The position numbers were made by a program, and so were the translations under genes. A DNA stretch of 64,000 bases, from assembly GCA_949152475.1 (NCBI GenBank), contig OX424561.1, positions 28,018,481 to 28,082,480 on the forward strand. The letters run 5' to 3'. Of this stretch, positions 11,618-21,607 are shown piece after piece. The notes beneath the pieces were generated by a model that saw nothing but the letters and a program-made list of their open reading frames with translations, searched no databases and had not been told where the DNA came from. Numbering within the stretch: position 1 is the first letter of the stretch; every line of letters starts with the position of its first letter. The stretch comes from Terebella lapidaria. Lineage: Eukaryota; Annelida; Polychaeta; Terebellida; Terebellidae.

Positions 11618-14235
11618 CAATGTTGGTCCCCAACATGTTCCGCCCGCGCCCAAAATGCTCGAAACCCGACGAAGGCTTCGCATGGCGGGGGCCGGAAGAA
11701 GGCAAGATGGCAACGCCCGGAAGTCACGGCGCAAACACTAGGACTTTAAGAGTCCCTTTTGGAAGAATGGGGAACTACCCCCGGACTTACGAAGTAAACT
11801 ATAACGCGCTTTGTAATTTTGACTAAACCCTCATAAACAAGCTAAAATTTTGACCGAGGTGGTCCAAAACCGTGTGATGACCTTGGAAGGTCATCCGTTA
11901 TAAAAGGACGGTGTGTCGAGTATTTGGAATATCTTTAAGGTTAGACTTTAAATTTAGAAATTTTGTAAAACGACACACCGAGTGATCAAAAGTAATAGTA
12001 CCTCTAAAAATGTTGCCGACCGCCCTGCCGGCCGGCTCCTCAGATCCGCAGAACGGGTCTGAGGCAGGGCGGAGCCGCGGGAGCGACTCCGGCACGCCCG
12101 CATGACATATGTACATCTAGCAGACACACATACACCTGCGGACAGCTGTCGCAGACAGCTATCAAAGCCAACGCGGCAAGCCGCATCGACTGCCAGTATC
12201 TGTATACTGCAACCCGCACAGGCCTGTGTACAGACACGCAGATGGACGGACGTCTGCACTTTCATGCAGCCGCCCGCCCGCCCGCACATCTTCAGCACGG
12301 CCCGCATGGGGAGTTTACAACTGACAAAATCACCCGCATCTCGAACACCGGACACGCGGATCCCGCGGAATCCAGCGCGGCATCAGCGGACGAAATGCGA
12401 GTGGCACAAAACACATGTGCTACACATCTGGAGATTAATAAAAATCCGAGAACGACATTTTTACATATATATACATGTAACAAATAACAGCTATACTACA
12501 CGTGCAGCAATGCACGCGGTGTCGCTGCAAAACTCTGTCCCCGGTCATACTGACACACGCCCGGACCAAAATACATGCACTATTAACTCATGCGGGTGCA
12601 ATCATTTCCCTCCGGTGACTCCAAATCAAACCATGTATACGGGTAGAAACGCATTTCTATCCCGGGGGACCTCGCAAATAACTACAGTAATTAAGATCAG
12701 TCATTAGCTAAAGCTTCCGCACTGGCGGTAAATGACGTGAAACTAATCACCAAAGCAAGGTAGAAATTGGGCATAAAATTGACAGTAACCACTAACTTGT
12801 GGCTTGTACGAATATGTCAGACGAAAACAACAATAAATCGTCATTCTCCAGTCTTTTCAAATATCACAGCAATCCGTCACTGTCAAAATTAGCGCAATCC
12901 CTTACACCCCTCTAGCGAAAGCAGAAATCTCCCGATTTCTTACTCTCTTTTGCACCGGAAAGGAAATTTCACATACTTGTCTCACTTTGTATCAGTAAAT
13001 GAGCAAGAACAGAATTCCCCAGAGACATGCCGCACACTTGTGGCTTATAATCCTCCCATAAATAATAAATGAGATGGAAAATAAACAAAATCACTCCCCA
13101 TAGCCGCTGGCACGCTTACAGGGCGATCGGACATACCCATGACGTCCGGACAGACAATCGGGCGCCCTATGGGCGTTTGCAAAGCGCCCACTAGCAACCC
13201 CGACGTACTGCCCGGCCGCGGAGCGGTGCCCGGTCCAGCCCAGAGCCTCCTCAAACGACTACCGGAGCGCGGAGCCAATAGATTTAGACGCGGAGCCGGC
13301 ATGGTCCATAACCGCACTGGTTAGGGGGCGAACCCTTCATACCGGCGCCCAATCTAGAGGCGCCCAAAGATGGTGAAAGCAATAGCCGGCGGACGTCCGG
13401 GGCTGCCCGCGGACGGAGTCCAGGCCGGACGTCTACCATTGTACGGCGTATTGCCCTTATCCAATGAAGATGAAATTGGAATTAGAAGCCACCACAAGTG
13501 TTGCGCATGTAATATACGACCCCCTTCTTAGAAGGAGGCCGGGGTTCCGGTCATTCCGGCCGGACCGCGTATTGTAAGGTACGATCCGGACGAGAACGAG
13601 CGTCACCCGCTGCCGCGGCTGGTCCGCACACGCGGACTTAACAACCGCTCCATTATCATAATGGATAGTCGGTTTCCTGCCGTAAGAAACCTTAATCTAC
13701 TATAACCGCAATTACAGTAGTGGCTCACGGGGGATAACTACACCGAAGTGCGTCATCTTAAAGCGCCGCGGACGCCGGACGAGTCACGCGGACGAACCGC
13801 GGACATCAGTCCTCATCGGCGGACACTATCCCCGCGTCCAGAGCCAGTTCCCCAAATCCGCGGGAAGACGCTTCTCCCGTAGCGGACGTAAATCCCAACC
13901 TCAGTCTGGCCATATAAGAGGTTGTCCCGGGACCAGGGGCGTCCGGCCGAATCAGTAAATTCGTCCGGCCAGCGTAACCGTTGTACGGATTACGCCGGAC
14001 AGCCGTCCACAAGGTGCGGACCGGCCATCCGCACGTCCCTGGCGCTAGAAACTACAGGAGGGCGGATGCGGAGCGGCGGCGTTACGACATGAAAGTCTCC
14101 GCGGACCTCAACTCCGAAGATGGCCACAAAGTAGCCACCCGCGGAGGTAAGTCGTGCGGACTCTCACGGAACGACCTAAAACCCGTCCGTAGTATGATAG
14201 ACGGGTACCGCAGACGCATCCGCATGGGCGGAAGG
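11618..14235 (-). other. Long non-coding 3' region of the Ty3/Gypsy element
   Basis: About 2.6 kb lie between the end of pol and the polypurine tract, unusually long for this family. The region is GC-rich in places (CCGGACG-type words recur). It has only short frames in the sense direction, with no signal peptide, transmembrane segment or envelope-like motif that I can see. The longest frame (plus strand, 12102-12707, 201 codons) is antisense and resembles nothing I know. Confidence 0.6.
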
Positions 14236-17200
14236 TTATTCCCACCCATACCGGGCTGGCGCACGTGGTTTCCGGCGTGGCCGCCCGTCATCCGCAGGTA
14301 CTGGAGGGAGTGGAGGTACCTGCGGATCGCCGTCATCTGGCTGATAGCCACCCAGCCCATCATCTGACGGGTCAGAGAGGTCCGGGAGGCCCACCATACG
14401 GCGCACACGCTCGTCCGGAGTCCGCGGATGCTGACCGGACGGATCCCATACGGGAGCATCATCCGGTTCCGCATCTTGAATTAGCGGATCCATGACAAGC
14501 GGGCCCTCGTACTTCTTCAGATTATCGATATGGACAACCAGAACCCTGTCCGGATCGGAATCCCTCCGGATCCGGTAGTCCACATCTGTCACCTGTTTCA
14601 GTACGGTAAACGGGCCTATCCACGGCTTAGCAAATTTATTGCCTTGCTTAAGCGGCGGATAATAGTAGCGCACCTTGTCGCCTTCCGCAAAAGCTGGCCT
14701 ACCCTTAGCATGGGCGTCATAGCCTCGCTTCTGCCGGAGGGCAGACTTGTCCAGGCGCGCGCGCGCGAAATCATGGGCGTTCGCCAGGGCGCGGCGAATC
14801 CACTCCACGTACTCCGGACCGCACTGGGGTACTGCGCCGGTCTCTGCCGCAGTTGGATACATAATATCCACGGGCAAATTTAACTCCCGGCCGTACAACA
14901 TCGCGTGCGGAGTAACTCCGGTCGAAGAGTGGACCGACGACCTGTACGCCATTAAGACATACGGGAGGTGGTCATCCCAATCATTCGCACGATCATTCAC
15001 AAAGGCCGCCAGCATGTTGAGGACCGATCGATTAAAACGTTCGACCTGGCCATCAGACTGGGGCCTATAGGGGGTGGTACGCACCTTGGTACTCCCTAGC
15101 ATCTGTGCTAGGTTCCGGAACAGGTTGCTCTCAAATTGCGTGCCCTGATCCGAATGTACCTGTTTAGGTACCCCATGGTACACCACCCATCTATTCACCA
15201 ATAACCGAGCTACCTCGTCCGCAGTCTGGCGGCGCAGTGGGTAGGCGTCGGTATACTTGGTAAAATAGTCGGATATCACCAGGATGTACCGGAAACCGCG
15301 CGGGGTGACCCGGTGGGTATCCAGTATATCCAGAGCTATCCGATCAAACGGCGCGCCCGCCTTAACCGTGGTTAAGGGGTGGCGGCCAGGAGTCGGGACT
15401 CCTTTGCGAGCTTGACACCGAGGGCAGGCTGCGCACCACCGGTGCACGTCCAAGCCGCTACCAGGCCAATGAAAGCGCTGTTGTAGCCTATGGACGGTCC
15501 TCCGGATTCCCAAGTGACCGGTCACCCGGAGGTCGTGCAACTGGTGGAGTACTTCTTTCCGCAGCTCCGCCGGAAGCACCAACTGCCATATTGGAGGCAG
15601 TGGGGTCGGTGGCTCATAGCGCCGGTATAAGAGGCCATCCCTCAAGGAGAGTCGTTCCCACTGAGATACTAGAGACAAGGTCTCCTCCCTGTAGGTCTTC
15701 CGCTCATCCTTCGAGGGCTTCTGGCCGGCCTCAAGGGCTGTGATTACCGGTGCCAGAGCTCTGTCAGCTCTCTGCGCCGCAGCTATCTGCGCCGGAGAGT
15801 AGCCACCCAAGTAATTAGGCTCCTCATCCGTCGCGTCCGGCTGCGCCGCAGCGGCCATCACCACTGGGGGCAAGGACCGCTCATACTCAGACTCTCCAGA
15901 GGACGAGGGTACCCACGAGGAGTACACCGCTGGACTCGAGGAAGACTCGCTGGAGCTGAGCCGCACCTCCGCTTCATATGCGGGACGCCCTCGCCGATAT
16001 CGGCGGGTCCGCGCGCGGAGATGAGCCCTAGACGCTCCGGCCGCCGTGTTGTTAGAGGGGGCGGCGGCCTGCGGTCTCCCCGGAACGTCCAATTCCGAGT
16101 CTGAGGACGAATCCGCGGCTTGCTGGAATGGTGCCATCCCTGCACAACCCGGATTCTTGCACTTATGACAACGGGACAGGCCGTCCGCGTTGCCGTGCAA
16201 CTTACCAGCGCGGTGCTCTATCTGCATGTCATACTCTTGGAGTTTGACGAGCCACCGCGCCACCAAGCCATCGGCCTCACTATAGTTGAGGAGCCATCTC
16301 AGCGAACTATGATCAGTCCGCAAACGGAAATGGCGTCCCAACAAATAGTGCCGGAAGCGCTTGGTCATCGTAACCACCGCGAGCAACTCGCGATGAGTGG
16401 TACAGTAGTTCATTTGAGAGCGGCTCAAGGCCACACTCGCATAAGCTACTACCCGCTCTTGCCCGTCCACGATCTGCGAGAGGACACCGCCGAGCGCGAA
16501 GTTACTCGCGTCGGTGTCCAAGATGAACTCGCAGTCCGGACGAGGGTGCCGCAGCACCGGGGCCACTACCAAGGCCTGCCGGAGTCCCGAGAAGGCGTTA
16601 GCCTGCTCGGCGGACCAAACAAAATCGGCGCCCTTTTCCGTGAGGATAGTAAGGGGACGCGCGATCTCCGCAAAGCCGCGAATAAACCTGCGGTGGTAGC
16701 TCGCGAAGCCCAAGAAGGACCTCACGTCCGCCACGTTACATGGCGGAGGCCATTTCTGCACGGCCGCCACCTTTGCGGGGTCTGGTCTCACTCCGGTGCC
16801 CGTTACCATGAAGCCCAAGTACAGGATTTCCTGCGCGAATAGCTCGCACTTACTTGGCTTCAATTTAAGCCCTGCTCCGCGGATGCGATGGAGCACCATC
16901 TGGAGGTTGGTGAGGGTTTCCTCGAACGACCGGCCATACACGACGACATCGTCGATGTAGACCATACATCGCTTCCAGAGGAACCCTTTGAGTACCATCT
17001 CCATGAGGCGCTCGAACGTCGCTGGTGCGTTACAGAGCCCGAACGGCATTACCTTGAATTGGTAGAGCCCGTTCTTGGTAACGAAGGCAGTCTTCGCCCG
17101 ATCACTCTCCTCCATCTCCACCTGCCAATACCCGGAGGCCAGATCCAGAGCACAGAAATAGTGCGACCCGGCCAGGGCATCGAAGGTATCCTCAATGTGC

Positions 17201-18831
17201 GGGAGAGGATATGAGTCCTTCCGCGTGGCATCGTTGAGTTTCCGATAGTCCACGCAGAACCTCCACGAGCCGTCCTTCTTCTTCACCATAACCACCGGAC
17301 TGGCCCAAGGGCTGTCACTGGGTTCGATGATGTCCAAGTCGAGCATCTTTTGCACCTCCTGGTCTATGACCTCTTGGTGCACTATTGCTGCCCGACGAAG
17401 ACGCTGCTTGAGAGGACGCTCGTCCACGAGGTCGATGCGGTGCTTGGCGACGTCAGTCTTGCCAACCGCACCATCAGGACCCATGAACACATCCGCATAC
17501 TGCCGCAGCAGTCTGCGGAGCGCTTGGCGCTGCTCTTCATCCAGCCGGTCCTTCGGAACCCTAGATTCCAAATGGTCCGGCAGGGTGAACGGATCATCTC
17601 CGGCGGCCGCCGCCGCGCACGCAGCGCGGCAGACCGGATCGTCGGGGATGACACGACTCGAAGCCGCGGGAATAGCAGTAGCTGCTATGCATCCGCGCTT
17701 CAGTACAATCGGAGCATCCGTAGGATTCACCACAAGGATGGGCATCGCGCGGGGGTTGGACATGACCAGGGCCCCACCCAGCACGAGCCCAGTTCCTGCG
17801 GCGAAACTGCTCACGGGTTGCACTATACACGGACGACCATCGAGGGGCATGCGGGGACGCCGCGGCCTCGTCTCGATGATCATCTCACTCATCGGCGGCA
17901 CTACTACAGTGCGCGATGTCCGCATCTGGAATGAATGCATCGGGCCCGAGCGGAAGAGGAAGTGTGTGTCCTCTCCCATCCGGAACTCGCCAGCGCTAAA
18001 GTTGGCAATCACCCGGTGGACCCGTAGGAAATTCATCCCAATTATCCCGGCCGCTCCGATATCCGCCACGATCGCCTCTGTCAGATACACCTTGTCCCCA
18101 AGGGTAATAGGCAGATCGATGATGCCATGGATACGGATGCGGTTGTCTCCCGCTCCGTAGAGCTTGTATGGTCCGGGATCTCGCAACTCAAGGTTGCGGA
18201 GTGCGGGCTCCTTCCTAAACGTTCCGGCGGCCACGAGGGTCACCTCCGAGCCTGAGTCTATGAGGAACCGGACCGGCTCCCGTCCGAAGGACAGGGGCAG
18301 GTACCAGCAGGGGTCCCTCACCAGCGCGCAGGTCGGGCGATACCTTTCGCACGCGCTGGGCTCATCTACGGAGTCCTCGCCATCCGCCTCAGCCGCGGAG
18401 GAGCTAGACTGGTCTCCAAGGACTACTTCCGGAGAAGTCATATCCACTTGGGGTCCGTCCTGCTCATCAGCGGGTGGGGCGGCATCGTTTGCCACCGAAC
18501 AACTATCCCCGGACGCAGTGTTGGTCGCCACCACGTCCGGATCTAGTTTCCCTGCCGCGGGTTCCGATTCTGCTGTCCCGGAGGACCAGACCGGAAGGAA
18601 TTCCTCCGTTGCGGGCCAGGGAGAGCTCCCTGGTATCCGCGCGACCGCAGGCGTTCCAACAACTCCGGACACTTCAGCCAAAAGTGTCCCTGCTTTCCGC
18701 AGAAGTAGCAGGGACGGTTCTGAGCTGGTCCGGAGGTGAACGCGCAACATTCTGCGGCTCCCGGAGCTTCGAGCCCGGCGCAGTGCGCAATCATCTGCGC
18801 GGCGCCGAGGTCGTATTCCTCTATGTCGCAC
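14236..18831 (-). CDS. pol: Pol polyprotein, Ty3/Gypsy (protease, RT, RNase H, integrase)
   Basis: A frame of 1531 codons. In order: aspartic protease with LIDSGSEVTLV (about residue 190), reverse transcriptase with the YIDD catalytic box (about residue 625, near 16950), RNase H with DTDAS, HREL and RTDHSS (about 750-860), integrase zinc finger with paired His and CxxC (about 1120-1160), integrase DDE core with HSDQGTQFES and RPQSDGQVERFN, and a GPF-type module near the C-terminus (GPFTVLKQV). No chromodomain is evident. The frame overlaps gag by 289 nt and lies in the -1 frame relative to gag. Members of this family commonly make Gag-Pol by -1 frameshifting, so the upstream end of the frame is not expected to be a start codon. 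Codon use is GC-rich, unlike the host exons. Confidence 0.95.
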   Translation of the reverse strand: MRHRGIRPRRRADDCALRRARSSGSRRMLRVHLRTSSEPSLLLLRKAGTLLAEVSGVVGTPAVARIPGSSPWPATEEFLPVWSSGTAESEPAAGKLDPDVVATNTASGDSCSVANDAAPPADEQDGPQVDMTSPEVVLGDQSSSSAAEADGEDSVDEPSACERYRPTCALVRDPCWYLPLSFGREPVRFLIDSGSEVTLVAAGTFRKEPALRNLELRDPGPYKLYGAGDNRIRIHGIIDLPITLGDKVYLTEAIVADIGAAGIIGMNFLRVHRVIANFSAGEFRMGEDTHFLFRSGPMHSFQMRTSRTVVVPPMSEMIIETRPRRPRMPLDGRPCIVQPVSSFAAGTGLVLGGALVMSNPRAMPILVVNPTDAPIVLKRGCIAATAIPAASSRVIPDDPVCRAACAAAAAGDDPFTLPDHLESRVPKDRLDEEQRQALRRLLRQYADVFMGPDGAVGKTDVAKHRIDLVDERPLKQRLRRAAIVHQEVIDQEVQKMLDLDIIEPSDSPWASPVVMVKKKDGSWRFCVDYRKLNDATRKDSYPLPHIEDTFDALAGSHYFCALDLASGYWQVEMEESDRAKTAFVTKNGLYQFKVMPFGLCNAPATFERLMEMVLKGFLWKRCMVYIDDVVVYGRSFEETLTNLQMVLHRIRGAGLKLKPSKCELFAQEILYLGFMVTGTGVRPDPAKVAAVQKWPPPCNVADVRSFLGFASYHRRFIRGFAEIARPLTILTEKGADFVWSAEQANAFSGLRQALVVAPVLRHPRPDCEFILDTDASNFALGGVLSQIVDGQERVVAYASVALSRSQMNYCTTHRELLAVVTMTKRFRHYLLGRHFRLRTDHSSLRWLLNYSEADGLVARWLVKLQEYDMQIEHRAGKLHGNADGLSRCHKCKNPGCAGMAPFQQAADSSSDSELDVPGRPQAAAPSNNTAAGASRAHLRARTRRYRRGRPAYEAEVRLSSSESSSSPAVYSSWVPSSSGESEYERSLPPVVMAAAAQPDATDEEPNYLGGYSPAQIAAAQRADRALAPVITALEAGQKPSKDERKTYREETLSLVSQWERLSLRDGLLYRRYEPPTPLPPIWQLVLPAELRKEVLHQLHDLRVTGHLGIRRTVHRLQQRFHWPGSGLDVHRWCAACPRCQARKGVPTPGRHPLTTVKAGAPFDRIALDILDTHRVTPRGFRYILVISDYFTKYTDAYPLRRQTADEVARLLVNRWVVYHGVPKQVHSDQGTQFESNLFRNLAQMLGSTKVRTTPYRPQSDGQVERFNRSVLNMLAAFVNDRANDWDDHLPYVLMAYRSSVHSSTGVTPHAMLYGRELNLPVDIMYPTAAETGAVPQCGPEYVEWIRRALANAHDFARARLDKSALRQKRGYDAHAKGRPAFAEGDKVRYYYPPLKQGNKFAKPWIGPFTVLKQVTDVDYRIRRDSDPDRVLVVHIDNLKKYEGPLVMDPLIQDAEPDDAPVWDPSGQHPRTPDERVRRMVGLPDLSDPSDDGLGGYQPDDGDPQVPPLPPVPADDGRPRRKPRAPARYGWE

Positions 18832-20759
18832 TCGTCCGAAGGCGAGTGCGGCGCGGCGACCGGTGCCGCAGGTGCGGGCGCCCCTGTAGAGGGTGCCGGC
18901 GCACTAACCCACTGCTGGGTAGGTTCCCTGGCGGGTTCCCGGACGACCGGGTCCTGCCACGGGGTTACCTGCGATGCCTTGACCGGAGGAGGAGTCGCCA
19001 CCTGCGCGGGTACAGCCGGGGCCGGAGCCGAGGCTGGAGGCAACTGTCTAGGACGGACAGCCATCTCAAGCGCAAGCGCGGAGTCTATCGCCTCCTCCAT
19101 CGATCGCTTTTCATGGGTGGCCAGCCCGTACGCTAGGTGGTAAGGCTGGCCATCGATGAACTGATCGATCAGCATCGTCTCGAACCGTCTGGAGTCCATG
19201 TCCGGGAAGGCTTTCCGGCCGAGTATGCGTAAGCCGTACGCATAGTCTGTCACGGACTCAGTCGGCTGGCGGATACGCGCCTTGAACTCTCGTTCAGACT
19301 GCCGCCGATTGGTCGTCGGCGGGAACAGCAGGCGAAGTTGACGAGCAACCTCGCCGAACGTCACTGTTCCTACCGGCAGACACGGCATCACGCGGAGAGC
19401 TTTCCCTTCCAGGCTCCCCGCGAGGACGTGTCCAGCCTCAGGCTGGGACCATCCTTCGTACACGGCGGTACGCCATACCTGGAGCAAGTAGTCCTCCAAG
19501 TCGGCGTTATCCCCGTTGAACCGTTTCCGCCACGAAGAGTGGTCGGGCCCGTCATCGCGTTTGTTACGCGCCCGACGTGCGGTCCCGGCTCCGGGGTCGT
19601 CCGTGTACTGCGGCAAGTTCCGCGCGCTTCCCACGCCTGCGGCGGAGTCTGCCGGAGCAAACATCGACGCCGCGGACATAGGAGCAGGGAAGCTCACGTT
19701 TGCCGCCGGGATCATTCCCGCTGAAAACCCACTCTGGCTAGGTGCGGGCGGGGCTCCCATCGAACCTACTGGGTAGGCTCCAGAAGGGGCGGCAAAGCTT
19801 GGGGCCGAAGCCGCCTGTTGCCACTGCCCGTCCGACACACTGTACGTGCCAGGGTAAGTCGACCACGCGGCTTGCGCTCCAACCGTCGGAACGGTCGACG
19901 CGGTCGCCAACGTGGTGCCTCCGAGCCGCGGGGCAGGCGCGGGTCCCATTGCGGGGGCCACTGGCGCCTGCGGACTCGGCAGGACTTGGGGAGGGGCTAC
20001 TGGCCCAGACATCCCCGGACTTAGGGTGACCGACGGGTCAACGCTCGAATGCAGCTGATTCCGCTTGAACAGTACAAGCGCCTCGGATATCAGCCACCTC
20101 TCCCTCTCCGTCAAAGGCCCCGAGTTGCCTTGTGACAGCGGAGAAGGGGAGCGGTTCCGCCGGTCTGATCGTCCCTGATGGGGCGACCGGGCGCGGTCAT
20201 AGCGCCCGAGGGGAGCCAGCTCGCCAAGCGCGTCGGTGAGCTGATCCACCACACTGCCCGGTGCGGACCGACCAGAACCCATGCCAGAGGCCCGCGAGGG
20301 AGCCCACCCGGCCGGGTGCGGCATCTGGTAAGACTGGTCCGCTCGTCCAGAAGGACCCGCATGCATCGGCGCTCGATTCCGGACGCTCGAAGGCGTCTTA
20401 TGGAAGGGTGCCGATTGCCACGGATCTGTTCTGGGCGCGGGCGGGCGCGGCGTAGAGCCGTTGCCAGCTCCACCCACCGCGCCTAACACGTCAAGGTCCG
20501 GCCTTGACGGCAACTCCTGCTGCGGCCCCGCGGGGCCCGACTCTACGTCCGAAGACGGAGCCAGGGACGCCGGAGTCGTCTCCGCGGACGGGGTCTTGTC
20601 CACGGAGGTTTCCGCGCGTTCCTTCCGGCCGCCGGAGTCGTCCGGAGACGTCTCACGGGGGCTGTCGCGTGACCGGGTGTGGTCCGCGACACTTCCACCC
20701 TTATCCCTCCCCTTGGATTCATCGGCCTTATCTTTGGCCTTCTCTTTCGCTCTCGTCAT
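18543..20759 (-). CDS. gag: Gag polyprotein, Ty3/Gypsy
   Basis: From the ATG at 20759 the frame encodes 738 residues and starts MTRAKEKAKDKADE. The frame stays open further upstream, but only from a GTG beside the primer site, so the ATG is preferred. The N-terminal half is low-complexity, rich in Pro, Ser, Ala and charged residues. A retrotransposon capsid-like segment follows (WRKRFNGDNADLEDYLLQVW ... FPPTTNRRQSEREFKARI, about residues 400-540). One CCHC zinc knuckle lies near the C-terminus (CYFCGKQGHFWLKC, about residues 684-697). Gag forms the particle that packages the element RNA. It is longer than the typical 300-500-residue Ty3/Gypsy Gag because of the low-complexity front part. Confidence 0.9.
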   Translation of the reverse strand: MTRAKEKAKDKADESKGRDKGGSVADHTRSRDSPRETSPDDSGGRKERAETSVDKTPSAETTPASLAPSSDVESGPAGPQQELPSRPDLDVLGAVGGAGNGSTPRPPAPRTDPWQSAPFHKTPSSVRNRAPMHAGPSGRADQSYQMPHPAGWAPSRASGMGSGRSAPGSVVDQLTDALGELAPLGRYDRARSPHQGRSDRRNRSPSPLSQGNSGPLTERERWLISEALVLFKRNQLHSSVDPSVTLSPGMSGPVAPPQVLPSPQAPVAPAMGPAPAPRLGGTTLATASTVPTVGAQAAWSTYPGTYSVSDGQWQQAASAPSFAAPSGAYPVGSMGAPPAPSQSGFSAGMIPAANVSFPAPMSAASMFAPADSAAGVGSARNLPQYTDDPGAGTARRARNKRDDGPDHSSWRKRFNGDNADLEDYLLQVWRTAVYEGWSQPEAGHVLAGSLEGKALRVMPCLPVGTVTFGEVARQLRLLFPPTTNRRQSEREFKARIRQPTESVTDYAYGLRILGRKAFPDMDSRRFETMLIDQFIDGQPYHLAYGLATHEKRSMEEAIDSALALEMAVRPRQLPPASAPAPAVPAQVATPPPVKASQVTPWQDPVVREPAREPTQQWVSAPAPSTGAPAPAAPVAAPHSPSDECDIEEYDLGAAQMIAHCAGLEAPGAAECCAFTSGPAQNRPCYFCGKQGHFWLKCPELLERLRSRGYQGALPGPQRRNSFRSGPPGQQNRNPRQGN

Positions 20760-20859
20760 TTTTTCGAGACGTCCTTGAGGAGCGGGCGATCCCCAGGGAC
20801 TAAGGAGGCGACAACACTGTGACGGTAGGCTGCGATGGAACACTGTCGGACTGATCCTG

Positions 20860-20871
20860 GTCACGGCACCA
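20860..20871 (-). other. Primer binding site, tRNA-His type
   Basis: One base inside the 5' LTR the element strand reads TGGTGCCGTGAC. This complements the 3' end of eukaryotic tRNA-His (...GTCACGGCACCA), covering CCA, discriminator and acceptor stem. The match weakens after 12 bases. It fixes the element's orientation. Confidence 0.75.
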
Positions 20872-20872
20872 A

Positions 20873-21607
20873 TGTAAAGTTATTGACTACCGTCCGCTCT
20901 TCGGGATCCTCGAGGATAGTCCTCTCTCATCCGAGTCCTTGCGGACGCGCATCCGCTATTCCGGATCCTCGCGGCAGGGCCGCTCACCGGAGGTCGCGGC
21001 GGACACGGTAACTACTTCATCATTAACGGTAACCAGGTAACAGCCCACCCGACACTCCCAGGCCTACGGACACCGTTCAGAAACTGGTTCATCACCACGG
21101 TGTTAACTGGCGGGGCCTGGCGAGCCGCGGTCTGCCTCGGGGACGGAACCCCGTACAGTCCGACATGCTGGCCAGAGCCTCTGTCACATGTCCCGGGAAG
21201 GGAGAGAGCTGGCGATCCACAGGGCCGAAGGCCCCCGAGTCAGCAACTCGTCTCTCCCAGCCCGGGCCTCCCCACGGAAATCGTCCCCAGGGCTCTAGGA
21301 GCCCACTACTCAGACCCAGGGAACACAAAGCTCATGGCGAGCCTCGTGTGCGTCCTAGTCTCGATCTTGGACAATCTCCTCGAACGAGTCGCTTCCAGTG
21401 TATATATAATACACCAGAAACTGCAGGGCGCACGCGAGGTTAAATCGATCCATTGTTATAGTTTACTGGAGCGTAAATTACAATACGTCGCCGTGGCAAC
21501 GCACGCTCGAACGGAGCATGTCAAAACAAGGCCAAGTACAGAAAGGCCACATAAATGGCTTTTATGTTTACAATCACCTGCCGCGTGCTTAGGGCAAAAT
21601 CGCCACA
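20873..21607 (-). repeat. 5' LTR of the Ty3/Gypsy element
   Basis: 735 bp, the upstream LTR in element orientation. No difference from 10869-11603 was found on reading both. It ends at 21607 and is followed by the AAAA duplication and the rest of the host exon. Confidence 0.95.

Larger units (their letters stand above)
10869..21607 (-). mobile_element. Ty3/Gypsy LTR retrotransposon, apparently whole and young
   Basis: A 10.7-kb element with two 735-bp LTRs that look identical by eye, ends TG...CA, a 4-bp target duplication, a primer site beside 20872, a polypurine tract beside 11603, and long overlapping gag and pol frames on the minus strand. Domain order is gag, protease, reverse transcriptase, RNase H, integrase, which is the Ty3/Gypsy order. 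It sits inside an LDLa exon of gene A. It looks whole: both main frames are open. LTR identity points to a very recent insertion. The element is strongly GC-rich while the host DNA around it is AT-rich. No envelope-like gene is seen. Confidence 0.95.

Noticed and set aside
11096-11749. 217-codon plus-strand frame (and its copy at 21100)
   Set aside because: It lies in the LTR, antisense to the element, and appears in both LTRs. GC-rich DNA gives long chance frames. No domain.
12102-12707. 201-codon plus-strand frame as a possible extra gene of the LTR element
   Set aside because: Antisense to the element, low-complexity, no signal peptide or membrane segment. Kept only as part of the non-coding 3' region.
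16120-18739. Long plus-strand frames (240, 277, 194 and 191 codons) opposite pol
   Set aside because: Shadows of the pol frame on the other strand in GC-rich sequence.
10869-21607. Endogenous retrovirus with envelope
   Set aside because: No envelope-like frame, signal peptide or membrane anchor between pol and the polypurine tract. Domain order and the integrase C-terminal module fit a plain Ty3/Gypsy element.
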